Below, piece after piece: positions 17,672-26,480 of a DNA stretch of 64,000 bases. The DNA lies in contig NZ_JAMDLH010000004.1 in assembly GCF_023721755.1 (NCBI RefSeq), positions 62,001 through 126,000 of the forward strand, written 5' to 3'. Numbering within the stretch: position 1 is the first letter of the stretch; every line of letters starts with the position of its first letter. The notes beneath the pieces were generated by a model that was not told the origin of the DNA, did no database searches, and worked only from the letters and a program-made list of their open reading frames with translations. Origin of the DNA: Pleomorphomonas sp. NRK KF1 (GTDB lineage: Bacteria; Pseudomonadota; Alphaproteobacteria; Rhizobiales; Pleomorphomonadaceae). Both the position numbers and the translations under genes were made by a program.

Positions 17672-18493
17672 ATGACCCTTCGCTCCCGCACCGTCGCCAT
17701 CGGCCTGCACGCCGTCGTCTCCTTGTGGACGCTGTTCGTGCTGCTGCCGGTGTTCGTGATGGTCATCTCGGCCTTCAAGAGCCAGGCCGAGCTGTTCACC
17801 CGGCCGCTCGCCCTGCCCAAGCAGTTCAGCTTCGCCGCCTTCGAGCGCGCCTGGGGCATCGGCATCAGCGGCTTCCTCGTCAACTCGATCCTAGTCACCG
17901 CGCTGTCGGTCTTCATCATCATCTTCGCATCGAGCCTTGCCGCCTACATCCTCGCCCGCTCCGAGCGGCCGGTGATGCGCTGGGTCTACGTCGCCATCGT
18001 CGCCGGCTTCGCCGTGCCGCTGCAAAGCGTCATGGTGCCGCTCTACCAGCTGGTCTCCGGCGCCGGCCTCCTCAACTCGCGCCTTGCCATCGCCCTGCCC
18101 TACGCGGCCTACGGCATCCCCTTCACCACGATGCTGTTCTACACCTTCTTCCTGGAGTTCCCGCGCGAGCTGGAGGAGGCGGCGCGGCTCGACGGCTGCG
18201 GTCGGCTGGAGGTGTTCTTCCGCATCGTGCTGCCGCTCTCCGGACCGGCCATCGCCAGCGGCGCCATCTTCCAGGCGGTGTTCAACTGGAACGAGTTCAT
18301 TCTCGCCCTGCTGATGCTCACCAAATCAGACGTGCGCACCCTGCCCGTCGGCATCTACGGGCTGACCGGCCAATACAGCGCCGACTGGCCCGCCCTGATG
18401 GCCGGCCTCGCCATCGCCACCCTTCCCCTCATCGTCATCTTCCTGCTGGCCCAGCGCCATTTCGTGCGCAGCCTCGCCGGCCTCGGCAAATAG
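17672..18493 (+). CDS. Carbohydrate ABC transporter, second permease (MalG/UgpE type)
   Basis: 273 residues with six predicted membrane helices and the EAA loop ELEEAARLDGCGRLEVFFRI. A typical MalG-group first segment FVLLPVFVMVISAFK is present. The ribosome site AAGGAG lies ahead of ATG 17672, only 12 bases after the previous stop. It pairs with the first permease in the inner membrane. Confidence 0.9.
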   Translation: MTLRSRTVAIGLHAVVSLWTLFVLLPVFVMVISAFKSQAELFTRPLALPKQFSFAAFERAWGIGISGFLVNSILVTALSVFIIIFASSLAAYILARSERPVMRWVYVAIVAGFAVPLQSVMVPLYQLVSGAGLLNSRLAIALPYAAYGIPFTTMLFYTFFLEFPRELEEAARLDGCGRLEVFFRIVLPLSGPAIASGAIFQAVFNWNEFILALLMLTKSDVRTLPVGIYGLTGQYSADWPALMAGLAIATLPLIVIFLLAQRHFVRSLAGLGK

Positions 18494-18503
18494 AGATACC
18501 GCC

Positions 18504-19643
18504 ATGCCCCATCTCGAAGTCCGCGACGTCGTCAAGCGCTATGGCACCCTGACGGTCCTCTCCGGCGTGTCCTTCGCCGCCGAGAAGGGCGAGTTCGTCG
18601 TCATGGTCGGCCCGTCGGGCTGCGGCAAGTCGACGCTGCTGCGCTCCATCGCCGGCCTTGAGGAGATCTCCTCCGGCTCGGTCTCCATCGCCGGCCACGA
18701 CATCACCGCCGCCGAACCGTCCGATCGCGGCGTCGCCATGGTGTTCCAGAACTACGCGCTCTATCCGCACATGACGGTGGCCCAGAACATGGGCTTCGCC
18801 CTCAAGGTGGCGCGCCGGCCGAAGGCCGAGATCGAGGCCGCCGTGACGCGCGCCGCCGAGATCCTGCGCATCACCGACCACCTCGGCAAGTATCCCAAGG
18901 CGCTGTCGGGCGGCCAGAAACAGCGCGTCGCCATCGGCCGGGCCATCACCCGCGCGCCGGAGGTGTTCCTGTTCGACGAGCCGCTTTCGAACCTCGACGC
19001 CGCCCTGCGCTCGCAGATGCGCATCGAGCTATCCCGCCTGCACCGCGAGCTCGGCGCCACCATGCTCTACGTCACGCACGACCAGACCGAAGCCATGACC
19101 ATGGCCGACCGCATCATCGTCATGAACGGCGGCAACATCGAGCAGATCGGCTCGCCGCTCGACCTCTACAACAAGCCGGCGACGCGCTTCGTGGCCGGCT
19201 TCATCGGCTCGCCGCGCATGAACTTCATCGCGTCCCGCGTCATGCGGCTTTCCGGCCGCTCGGTCGGCTTCTCGCTCGGCGAGGGACGGCCGCCGCTCGA
19301 CCTGGAGTTCGCGCCCGGCGAGACGCTGCCGATACTCGGCGACGCGGTCACCCTGGGCATCCGGCCCGAAGCCCTCGGCGACGACGGCGAGGTCCACATC
19401 GCCGACGCCGAGGTCACCGTGGTCGAGGCGCTGGGCCGCGAGACGCTGGTCTATTCGGACGCCCGCACCCTCCGCACCACCGACTCCGAATCCCTCGACG
19501 GCTACTTTGCCCAGCTGGTTCCGAGCCAGTCCGACAAGCGGCTCGGCCAGCAGATCGAACTCAAGGCCAACCGCTCGGCCTTCGTGGTCTTCGCCGCCGA
19601 CGGCGCCACGCTGCACGACGCCTCCCCCATCCATCACAAGTGA
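18504..19643 (+). CDS. Carbohydrate ABC transporter ATPase (MsmK/UgpC type)
   Basis: The 379-residue ATPase has Walker A GPSGCGKST (about residues 38-46), Q-loop in FQNYALYPHMTV, signature LSGGQKQRVAIGRA, Walker B VFLFDEPLSNLDA, and the H-loop in YVTHDQTEAMT. The C-terminal third is the TOBE/MalK regulatory domain, with GIRPEAL. It energises uptake through the two permeases and sits ten bases behind the second one. In some bacteria such a subunit serves several transporters. Confidence 0.92.
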   Translation: MPHLEVRDVVKRYGTLTVLSGVSFAAEKGEFVVMVGPSGCGKSTLLRSIAGLEEISSGSVSIAGHDITAAEPSDRGVAMVFQNYALYPHMTVAQNMGFALKVARRPKAEIEAAVTRAAEILRITDHLGKYPKALSGGQKQRVAIGRAITRAPEVFLFDEPLSNLDAALRSQMRIELSRLHRELGATMLYVTHDQTEAMTMADRIIVMNGGNIEQIGSPLDLYNKPATRFVAGFIGSPRMNFIASRVMRLSGRSVGFSLGEGRPPLDLEFAPGETLPILGDAVTLGIRPEALGDDGEVHIADAEVTVVEALGRETLVYSDARTLRTTDSESLDGYFAQLVPSQSDKRLGQQIELKANRSAFVVFAADGATLHDASPIHHK

Positions 19644-19653
19644 CCTCCCCATC

Positions 19654-21654
19654 ATGCGCTTTCGCCAGATCCATCTCGACTTTCACACCTCCGGCCTGAT
19701 CGACGGCATCGGCTCCCGCTTCGACGCGCGGGCCTTCGCCAGCGCCTACAAGGAGGCCCACGTCGACTCCGTCACGATCTTCTCCAAGTGCCATCACGGC
19801 CTGTCCTACCACCCGACCAAGGTGGGCCGGATGCACCCCGGCCTGGGCTTCGACCTGTTGCGCGCCCAGCTCGACGCGCTGCACGGCGAGGGCATCGCAG
19901 CCCCGATCTACCTCTCGGCCGCCTGGGACGAGCACGCCGCCTTCACCCATGCCGACTGGCGCATAGTGACGCCCGACGGCCACCTGCCGCAGTCGCGCAA
20001 CGACCCGTCCGGCTGGGCCTATCTCGACTTCGCCTCGCCCTATCTCGACTATCTCGCCGCGCAGATCGACGAGGTGCTGGAGCTTTACCCCGACGGCGAC
20101 GGCATCTTCATCGACATCTGCAGCCAGCTGCCGTCGATCTCGCCCTATGCCAAGGCGGCGATGGAGGCGCGCGGCCTCGACTGGACGTCCGAGGCGGACC
20201 GCACCATGTTCGGCGCCGAGGCGCTCGACGGCTTCTATCGCAAGGTGAAGGACACCGTGCGGGCCCGCGCGCCGGGCATGCCGCTGTTCTTCAACTCCGG
20301 CCATATCCGGCGCGGCAGCCGCGAGCACATCGCCAAGTACTACAGCCACCTCGAACTGGAATCGCTGCCGACGGCCGGCTGGGGCTACGACCACTTCCCC
20401 GTCAGCGCCCGCTATGTCGATTCCCTGGGCATTCCCTTCCTCGGCATGACCGGCAAGTTCCACTTCACCTGGGGCGAGATCGGCGGCTACAAGCGGCCGG
20501 AGGCGCTGATCTACGAATGCGGGGCCATGCTGGCCCATGGCGCCCGCTGCTCGATCGGCGACCACCTGCATCCGACCGGCCGCGTCGATCCCTCGACCAT
20601 GGCCATCGTCGGCGCCGCCTACGACTGGGTGGAGAAGCGCGAGGCCTGGGCGGAGGGCAGCGTCAACCGCGCCGAGATCGGCCTCGTCTCCCTTGAGGCT
20701 GCGACGCTCGACGCCACCAGCATCGAGGCGCCGGCCCAGAAGCACGCCAGCGACGACGGCGCCACGCGCATCCTCCTGGAAGCCGGCCTCACCTTCGACG
20801 TGCTCGATCTCGAAAGCGATCTCTCGCCCTACCGCCTGGTCATCCTGCCCGACGCCGTGCCGGTCGGCCCCACCCTCAAGGCGAAGCTGGAGCGCTATCT
20901 CGCCGGTGGCGGCCGCCTGCTGCTCACCGGCAAGAGCGGCCTCGATGCCGAGGGCTTCGTGCTCGACGTCGGCGCCGCCTGGGAGGGCACCTCGCCCATG
21001 GCCGGCGGCGACTACCTGCTGCCGACGCCCGAGTGGCGCCCCGACGGCATCGACGAACCGAACTTCATGTATGCCCCGTCCGAGCGTATCCGCGTCACCG
21101 ACGGCGAGACGCTCGGCAGCGTCTACGAGCCCTATTTCGACCGGACGCCGAAGCACTTCTCCGGCCACATCAACGTGCCGCGCCGGCCCGATCCCAGCGG
21201 CTACGACGGCGGCAGCCGCAAGGGTGCCGTCACCTACCTCGCCCACCCGGTGTTCCGCGTCTACACCGAAGTTGGCGCCGTGCGCCTGTTGGAAATGGTC
21301 GAGCGCGCCATCGTCGTCGCCCTCGGCGGCGAACGGATGATCACCACCAGCCTGCCGCGAGCCGGCCGGGCGACGGTGCGCCGGCAACCGAAGCGCAACC
21401 GCGACGTCGTCTATCTCATGCACGCGACGCCGGCCCTGCGCGGCTATCTCTGGGACAGCAACATCCAGCCGATCCAGGACCTCGTGACGCTCCGCGATAT
21501 CGCCGTGTCGCTGAAGGTCGACGCCCCCGTCGAAGCGGTCCGCCTCGTCCCCGACGGCGCGCCCCTGCCCTTCACGCAAGCCTACGGCCGCGTCTGCTTC
21601 AGCGTACCGGAAGTGACCGGCGTCGCCATGGTGGAGGTGGTCTACCGGTCGTAA
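19654..21654 (+). CDS. Glycoside-hydrolase-like protein with beta-galactosidase trimerisation-type domain
   Basis: A 666-residue cytoplasmic protein without signal peptide. The N-terminal barrel has DFHTSGLIDGIG, then YLSAAWDEH, a strand DGIFIDICSQ and a later HFTWGEIGGYKRP, which resemble the family of hypothetical glycoside hydrolases with an alpha-amylase-like fold (GHL6). The middle region resembles the glutaminase-like trimerisation domain of beta-galactosidases. Candidate acids are the aspartates in FIDICS and the glutamate in HLELES or WGEIGG. ATG 19654 follows the ATPase stop by eight bases, so the sugar imported by this system is the likely substrate. GH151-type fucosidase activity is possible but unproven. 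Confidence 0.7.
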   Translation: MRFRQIHLDFHTSGLIDGIGSRFDARAFASAYKEAHVDSVTIFSKCHHGLSYHPTKVGRMHPGLGFDLLRAQLDALHGEGIAAPIYLSAAWDEHAAFTHADWRIVTPDGHLPQSRNDPSGWAYLDFASPYLDYLAAQIDEVLELYPDGDGIFIDICSQLPSISPYAKAAMEARGLDWTSEADRTMFGAEALDGFYRKVKDTVRARAPGMPLFFNSGHIRRGSREHIAKYYSHLELESLPTAGWGYDHFPVSARYVDSLGIPFLGMTGKFHFTWGEIGGYKRPEALIYECGAMLAHGARCSIGDHLHPTGRVDPSTMAIVGAAYDWVEKREAWAEGSVNRAEIGLVSLEAATLDATSIEAPAQKHASDDGATRILLEAGLTFDVLDLESDLSPYRLVILPDAVPVGPTLKAKLERYLAGGGRLLLTGKSGLDAEGFVLDVGAAWEGTSPMAGGDYLLPTPEWRPDGIDEPNFMYAPSERIRVTDGETLGSVYEPYFDRTPKHFSGHINVPRRPDPSGYDGGSRKGAVTYLAHPVFRVYTEVGAVRLLEMVERAIVVALGGERMITTSLPRAGRATVRRQPKRNRDVVYLMHATPALRGYLWDSNIQPIQDLVTLRDIAVSLKVDAPVEAVRLVPDGAPLPFTQAYGRVCFSVPEVTGVAMVEVVYRS

Positions 21655-21666
21655 GTCCAAAAGGAA

Positions 21667-21690
21667 AAGGCGGGCTCACCGTCCCGCCTT
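21667..21690 (+). terminator. Terminator of the carbohydrate operon
   Basis: AAGGCGGG (21667-21674) pairs with CCCGCCTT (21683-21690); TCTC follows. It lies just after the hydrolase stop. The T-run is short. Confidence 0.7.
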
Positions 21691-21761
21691 TCTCATGCCG
21701 GTTTGACATCCCTGTCCTTGGGACTTGAACCATCCGCCCACGTCGGAAGCCGACCGGATGG

Positions 21762-21989
21762 TCACGGATGTCTTGAAGGGGCCACAAGCTTCACCTTGGC
21801 CCAATCCTCGTCGCTTAGAGGCTGGCAGTCCTTGTCGGAGAGCGCGGCGGCTTCCACCTCCTCCTCCGTCATGGCATCCACGCGCGCCCAGTCGGAATCG
21901 CCCTTGAGAGGCTTCAGAACTCCATCAGGCAAACTCTCGTAGAGAGCATCGCCCACCTTCACGATGTTCACCCGCCTAGAGTTGGCCAT
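21762..21989 (-). CDS. Small acidic protein of unknown function (75 residues)
   Basis: The start MANSRRVNIVKVGDALYE and the block DWARVDAMTEEEVEAAAL, followed by QPLSDEDWAKV, resemble short alphaproteobacterial proteins related to the N-terminal part of BrnA-type antitoxins. No BrnT-like toxin gene lies beside it, and there is no ribbon-helix-helix DNA-binding region, so an antitoxin role is only a hint. It lies directly downstream of the IclR gene, on the same strand, 16 bases after that gene's stop codon. The reading has good amino-acid composition and a plausible start, and no better gene competes on the other strand. Confidence 0.55.
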   Translation of the reverse strand: MANSRRVNIVKVGDALYESLPDGVLKPLKGDSDWARVDAMTEEEVEAAALSDKDCQPLSDEDWAKVKLVAPSRHP

Positions 21990-22005
21990 ATTTCCTGGTC
22001 TCCCG

Positions 22006-22812
22006 CTACGACTTGCGTGCGTCCCGCAGCCGGTCCGGATTGGCGCCCAGCCGTTCGGAAATCTCCTGGCAGGCGCGCGTCAGGGCGTCGACATAGGCGG
22101 CGCGGTTGCGCAGCCCGTCTTCCTTGGGCGCCACGAGGCACAGGGTGGCGATGCAGGCGCCGTCGGCCTGGTGGATGGGCGCGGCGAAGCAGTGGGTGTA
22201 GGTATCCACCTGGCTGTTGAAGGTGAAATAGCCGTCGCGCCCGGCCTGCCGCACCTCGGCGATGAAGGCGGCGGGGTCGAGGCGCCGGCCGTCGGGCATG
22301 ACGAAGTCGTCGGCCGGGATCAGGTCGAGGATGCCCTGGTCGTCGAGATGGGAGACCAGCAGCCGCCCGGACGCCGTCCAGGGAATGGGCACCAGTTCGC
22401 CGATGCTGGAGGATATCCGGAAGGGCCGCGCGCTCTCGCGCATCATGGCGACGGTGTACTTGTTGCCTTCGAGCAGGCACATCTGCGCCGTCTCGCGGGT
22501 TTCCTCGGCGAGATGGGCCAGCGCCCGGTCGCACTCGCGCATGAAGTCGAACTGCTCGGCATAGGCCGCGCCGAGGAAGTAGAGCCGCCGCCCGAGGAAG
22601 ACGCGACCGTCGCCGCCCTGGTAGTCCAGCATGCCGTGCCGGAGCAGCAGGTTGACGAGTTCGTAGACCGACGAGCGCGGCGCGCCGATCTCCGAGGCGA
22701 TCTCGTTGGGGCGCATCGGCTGGCGCCGGACGCGCAGGAACTCAAGGATATCGAAGGCACGATCGAGCCCGCGCGCTCGCCTTGACGTCATGTCCTCGAC
22801 GGTATCTGGCAT
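22006..22812 (-). CDS. IclR-family transcriptional regulator
   Basis: About 268 residues. The N-terminal winged helix (LDRAFDILEFLR, then RPNEIASEIGAPRSSVYELV) is typical of IclR proteins. The C-terminal effector domain ends with CIATLCLVAPKE. GAGGGG four bases before ATG 22812 decides the start over an 18-residue extension. It lies downstream of the RidA and amino-acid transporter genes in the same direction and is their probable regulator. A TGTCC-N8-GGACA dyad in the divergent promoter at 26324-26341 is a candidate binding site. The effector is probably an amino acid or its keto acid. Confidence 0.85.
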   Translation of the reverse strand: MPDTVEDMTSRRARGLDRAFDILEFLRVRRQPMRPNEIASEIGAPRSSVYELVNLLLRHGMLDYQGGDGRVFLGRRLYFLGAAYAEQFDFMRECDRALAHLAEETRETAQMCLLEGNKYTVAMMRESARPFRISSSIGELVPIPWTASGRLLVSHLDDQGILDLIPADDFVMPDGRRLDPAAFIAEVRQAGRDGYFTFNSQVDTYTHCFAAPIHQADGACIATLCLVAPKEDGLRNRAAYVDALTRACQEISERLGANPDRLRDARKS

Positions 22813-22869
22813 CTTACCCCTCAAATCGCATGGACCGGCCTCCTTGCGAGACCGGCCCACCCGCAACGT

Positions 22870-23259
22870 TCACTTGCGGTCGGCGCGATAGGCGACGCAC
22901 TCGACCTCCACCTTGCAGTCGACCATCATCCTCGACTGCACGCAAGCGCGGGCCGGCGGATTGGCCCCGAAATACTCGGCGTAGACGCCGTTGAAGCTCC
23001 AGAAGTCGCGCGGATCGTCGAGCCACACGCCGACGCGGACCACGTCGTCGAGGCCATAGCCGGCCTCCTTCAGGATGGCGATCAGGTTGTCGATCGCCTT
23101 GCGGCTTTCGGCGACGATGCCGCCCTTGACGATCTCGCCGCCCTCCATCGCCACCTGTCCGGACACGTAGAGCCAGCCGTCGGCTTCCACGGCGCGGGCG
23201 AAGGGAAGCGGCTGTCCGCCCGCACCGGTTCCGCCGGTGCCGTAACGCTTGATAGTCAT
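22870..23259 (-). CDS. RidA-family enamine/imine deaminase
   Basis: 129 residues with the RidA pattern: PFARAVEADGWLYVSGQV, the conserved arginine in PPARACVQS, and a last strand VEVECVAY. RidA proteins hydrolyse reactive enamines such as 2-aminoacrylate made by PLP lyases. The gene sits between the IclR regulator and the amino-acid transporter, opposite a PLP lyase gene at 26481, so it probably clears the enamine that enzyme makes. A deaminase with its own catabolic substrate is the alternative. Confidence 0.85.
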   Translation of the reverse strand: MTIKRYGTGGTGAGGQPLPFARAVEADGWLYVSGQVAMEGGEIVKGGIVAESRKAIDNLIAILKEAGYGLDDVVRVGVWLDDPRDFWSFNGVYAEYFGANPPARACVQSRMMVDCKVEVECVAYRADRK

Positions 23260-23275
23260 GAAAACACTCTCTTTT

Positions 23276-24046
23276 TCAGTTGAAACTGGAGGTCTTGAGG
23301 AAGTCCGCGAGGCGCTCCGTCTTCGGCGCCACGAACATTTCCCTGGGGTTGCCGTCCTCGCCGATGACGCCCTGGTTCATGAAGATGACCCGGGACGCCA
23401 CCTCGTAGGCGAAGCGCATCTCGTGGGTGACCAGGAGCATGGTCATGCCGTCGGCGGCGAGGCCCTTGATCACCTGCAGCACCTCGCCGACCAGTTCCGG
23501 ATCGAGCGCCGAGGTCACCTCGTCGAACAGCATCAGTCGCGGGTTCATGGCGATGGCGCGGGCGATGGCGACGCGCTGCTGCTGGCCGCCCGACAGCTGG
23601 CCGGGAAAGTGGCCGGCCCGGTCGCCGAGGCCGACGCGGTCGAGCCACTTGAGCGCGATGGCGCGAGCCTCGTCCTTCGGCAGCCGCTTCACCTTGAGAA
23701 GGCCGAGCATGACGTTCTCTTCCGCCGTCATGTGCGGAAACAGGTTGAACTGCTGGAAGGCCATGCCGGTCAGCGCCCGCTGGCGGGCGATGTCCTTCTC
23801 GCTCTTGCGCCGGCGCGTCGGACCCTCGACGTGATAGCCGATCTCCTCGCCGTCGAGGCGGATGGTGCCACCCTCGAAGTCCTCCAGCATGTTGATGCAG
23901 CGCAGGAGCGTGGTCTTGCCCGACCCGGACGAACCGATGATGGCGATCACCTCGCCCTCGTGGACGGCGCAGTCGATGCCCTTCAGCACCTCCAGCGGGC
24001 CGTAGGTCTTCCGCAGTCCCTCGATTTCGAGAATGGTCTTGGACAT
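23276..24046 (-). CDS. Polar amino-acid ABC transporter ATPase
   Basis: 256 residues with Walker [11 protein letters not shown]-loop [12 protein letters not shown], signature [14 protein letters not shown], Walker [16 protein letters not shown] and H-loop [20 protein letters not shown] is the typical polar amino-acid (GlnQ/HisP-like) form. It lies 12 bases downstream of the permease gene in the operon order binding protein, permease, permease, ATPase, RidA, IclR. Confidence 0.92.
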   Translation of the reverse strand: MSKTILEIEGLRKTYGPLEVLKGIDCAVHEGEVIAIIGSSGSGKTTLLRCINMLEDFEGGTIRLDGEEIGYHVEGPTRRRKSEKDIARQRALTGMAFQQFNLFPHMTAEENVMLGLLKVKRLPKDEARAIALKWLDRVGLGDRAGHFPGQLSGGQQQRVAIARAIAMNPRLMLFDEVTSALDPELVGEVLQVIKGLAADGMTMLLVTHEMRFAYEVASRVIFMNQGVIGEDGNPREMFVAPKTERLADFLKTSSFN

Positions 24047-24058
24047 GGATCGAAATCC

Positions 24059-24718
24059 TCAGGAGGGGACGGCGGTCTTGCGCTCGACGTATTTGCCGAA
24101 GCGTTCGATGCCGTAGTTGACGACGAAATAGAGCGCTCCGGCGAAGAAGTAGAACTGGAGGCTCATGAAGTTGCGGGAGATGATCTCCTGGGTGCGCAGG
24201 AGCAGTTCGGCGACGCCGATCACCGACAGCAGCGTCGACGCCTTGACCATCTCGGCGGCGGTGTTGACCCAGGCCGGCAGGAACTGGCGTAGCGCCTGCG
24301 GCCACAGCACGTAGGCGAAGGTCTGCCCGAAGGTGAGGCCGATCGCCTTGGCCGCCTCGGTCTGCCCCTTGGGGATCGCCTGAAGGCCGCCGCGCACGAT
24401 CTCGCCCACATGCGAGGAGCAGAAGATCGCCAGCGCCAGTACGCCGGCCGAGAATGGATCGAGGTTCACGCCGACGGCCGAGGAGACGTAGTAGCTCGCC
24501 AGCACCAGGACCAGCACCGGCGTGCCGCGAATGATGTCGGTGTAGACGCGGAAGACGAGGCGGACCGGGCGGGCGCCGTAGGTGAGCGACAGGCCCACCA
24601 CCACGCCGAGCACCGACCCCGCGAGGATGGCGAGAAGCGAGATCGACACCGTCAGGCCGAGACCCGAGAGGATGACGTTGCGGGCGAGCCACAGCTGATC
24701 GAGGAAGGACGGGTTCAT
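24059..24718 (-). CDS. Polar amino-acid ABC transporter permease, second
   Basis: 219 residues. The HisM/GlnP-like pattern is clear: IIRGTPVLVLVLASYYV near residue 64, and the EAA loop IPKGQTEAAKAIGLTFGQTF. Five or so membrane segments are predicted. It pairs with the following permease in the inner membrane. The gene overlaps nothing and is spaced four bases from its upstream partner. Confidence 0.9.
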   Translation of the reverse strand: MNPSFLDQLWLARNVILSGLGLTVSISLLAILAGSVLGVVVGLSLTYGARPVRLVFRVYTDIIRGTPVLVLVLASYYVSSAVGVNLDPFSAGVLALAIFCSSHVGEIVRGGLQAIPKGQTEAAKAIGLTFGQTFAYVLWPQALRQFLPAWVNTAAEMVKASTLLSVIGVAELLLRTQEIISRNFMSLQFYFFAGALYFVVNYGIERFGKYVERKTAVPS

Positions 24719-24722
24719 GGCG

Positions 24723-25385
24723 TCACCTCGGCAGGGCCAGGCGCCGCTCGATGCGCCGCATCAGCGCGGCGATGAGGGCGCAGGTGGCGACATAGAGCGC
24801 GGAGGCGACGATCCACGTCTCGATCACCCGGAAGCTCTCGACGTTGATCTTGCGCGCCTGGAAGGTCAGCTCCGGCACGGCGATGGCGGCGGCGAGCGAT
24901 GTGTCCTTGAACAGGGATATGATGGTCGAGGACATCGACGGCAGCACGTTGCGCAGCATCAAGGGCGCGATGATGGTCGTGCGGATCTGCATCGGCGTCA
25001 GGCCGATCGCCAGCCCGGCCTCGGTCAGCCCCTTGGGAATGGACAGAAGCCCGGCCCGGAACACCTCGGCCAGATAGGCGCCCGAATAGATGGCGAGAAC
25101 CGCGACGAAGCTCTCGATCTTGTCGAGTCTCACGCCCATCTGCGGCAGCGCGAAATAGGCGAACAGCACCAGCACCAGGATCGGCAGGTTGCGGATCAGC
25201 GTCACGTAGGCCGTCGCCGGCCAGGAGGCGGCTCGGTACTTGGATATCAGCGCAAAGGCGACGGCAAGACCGACCGCCGCGCCGATGAGGATGGATACGA
25301 CCGCAAGGCCGAGGCTGAGCGCCAGCCCCTCCAGCAGCCGGTCGAAGTTGCGCCAGACCACGGCGAAATTCAGCGTATAGCCCAT
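24723..25385 (-). CDS. Polar amino-acid ABC transporter permease, first
   Basis: 220 residues, of the same His/Glu/Gln type, with LIRNLPILVLVLFAYFALP and the EAA loop IPKGLTEAGLAIGLTPMQI. It shares the LALRN-type layout of the second permease, and the two form the translocation path. Start at ATG 25385 follows a stretch GCAAAGGAG on the coding strand, well spaced for initiation. Confidence 0.9.
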   Translation of the reverse strand: MGYTLNFAVVWRNFDRLLEGLALSLGLAVVSILIGAAVGLAVAFALISKYRAASWPATAYVTLIRNLPILVLVLFAYFALPQMGVRLDKIESFVAVLAIYSGAYLAEVFRAGLLSIPKGLTEAGLAIGLTPMQIRTTIIAPLMLRNVLPSMSSTIISLFKDTSLAAAIAVPELTFQARKINVESFRVIETWIVASALYVATCALIAALMRRIERRLALPR

Positions 25386-25447
25386 GGTGCCTCGCTGCTT
25401 GCAAAGGAGGAGAGCGGAGGCGCGCCTCCGCTCTTGCCAAAGGCTCG

Positions 25448-26290
25448 TTACTTGAACTCCACCGGAAAGCCGATTTCCGGCGGCAGGAGGTCCTTGCCGA
25501 ACCAGGTCTTGAACGACTTGGAGTAGAAGTCGAACTCAACGCCGGTCATCGCCTCGTGCAGCGCCGTGTTGACGAAGTTCAACCAGTCCTGGTCGCCGCG
25601 CTTGACCGCGCAGGCATAGGTCTGCGGGTTCCAGCCGTAGCCGGCGTCCTTGTAGCGGTTGGGGTTCTGCGCCATGTACCAGGCGAGCGACGACTGGTCG
25701 GTGGCGACCGCGTCGGAGCGGCCCGATTCCAGCGCCTGATAGATGAGATCGACCGAGTCGTACTGGTCGACCGCGGCCTCCGGCAGGGCGGCGTGCACCA
25801 TGTCCTCGGCATAGACGTTCTGCAGCACCGATACCGTGACCGACGAGCCCGCCGCCTTCAGCGCGGCATAGTCGGCATACGGACTGTCGCCCTTCATCAT
25901 CAGGCCGACGCCCTCGCGGTAATAGGGAACGGTGAAGGCCACCTGCTGGGCGCGCTCGCCGGTCACCGTCATGAACTGGCAGGTCATGTCCACCTTGTCG
26001 GTGGTGATGTTGGGAATGCGGGCGTCCGACGACTGGATCACATACTCGATCTTGTCGGGATCGCCGAACAGGGCCTTGGCGACGATGCGGCCCATGTCGA
26101 CGTCGAAGCCCTGCAGCTTGTCGTCGGCGCTCTTGAAATGCCAGGGCGCATTGGTGCTGCCGGTCCCGAGAACGAGGTGGCCGCGGGCGAGCACGTCATC
26201 GAGCTTGCTGGCCTCGGAATAGGCTGATGTCGACAGCAGGAGGAAGACCGACGCGGCAAGCATGCCGCCGGTGCGGATGGTCGTGTTCAT
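25448..26290 (-). CDS. Polar amino-acid ABC transporter, periplasmic binding protein
   Basis: About 280 residues. A signal peptide of roughly 24 residues ends at STSAYSEA. The mature part has the family-3 pattern: RGHLVLGTGSTNAPWHF, then LQGFDVDMGRIVA, and VDMTCQFMTVTGERAQQVAFT. ATG 26290 with GGGAA upstream is chosen over an upstream start. It captures a polar amino acid. The first aromatic/arginine positions that would show the ligand class are not decisive, so the substrate is open, but the PLP lyase opposite suggests a D- or beta-hydroxy amino acid. Confidence 0.88.
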   Translation of the reverse strand: MNTTIRTGGMLAASVFLLLSTSAYSEASKLDDVLARGHLVLGTGSTNAPWHFKSADDKLQGFDVDMGRIVAKALFGDPDKIEYVIQSSDARIPNITTDKVDMTCQFMTVTGERAQQVAFTVPYYREGVGLMMKGDSPYADYAALKAAGSSVTVSVLQNVYAEDMVHAALPEAAVDQYDSVDLIYQALESGRSDAVATDQSSLAWYMAQNPNRYKDAGYGWNPQTYACAVKRGDQDWLNFVNTALHEAMTGVEFDFYSKSFKTWFGKDLLPPEIGFPVEFK

Positions 26291-26323
26291 TCTGTTCCCT
26301 TTATTGCTGATCATGCGTCAGAT

Positions 26324-26341
26324 TGTCCAATATACCGGACA
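26324..26341. promoter_or_regulatory. Dyad in the divergent amino-acid operon promoter
   Basis: TGTCC (26324-26328) and GGACA (26337-26341) form an inverted repeat with an eight-base AT-rich centre. It lies 34 bases upstream of the binding-protein start and is the best candidate site for the IclR regulator. Nearby GTCCGTG at 26346 may be part of a second half-site. Confidence 0.5.
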
Positions 26342-26480
26342 TGAGTCCGTGTTACTGGATTGACGTATTGAGATACAGGGTCCATAGTTTGTCAAGAGCG
26401 CATTGAGCCAACGCGCCCAAAGCCGGAGCGGACCCGTCATTGCCGGGATTCAGCACGGTTTCGCCACGTCGAAGATCGGA

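Noticed and set aside
19561-21660. Minus-strand open frame of 699 codons opposite the glycosidase
   Set aside because: Antisense shadow; the forward gene continues the operon with tight spacing and shows family motifs.
21762-21989. A complete BrnT/BrnA toxin-antitoxin pair
   Set aside because: The antitoxin-like protein has no toxin gene beside it on either strand, so only a lone small gene is reported.
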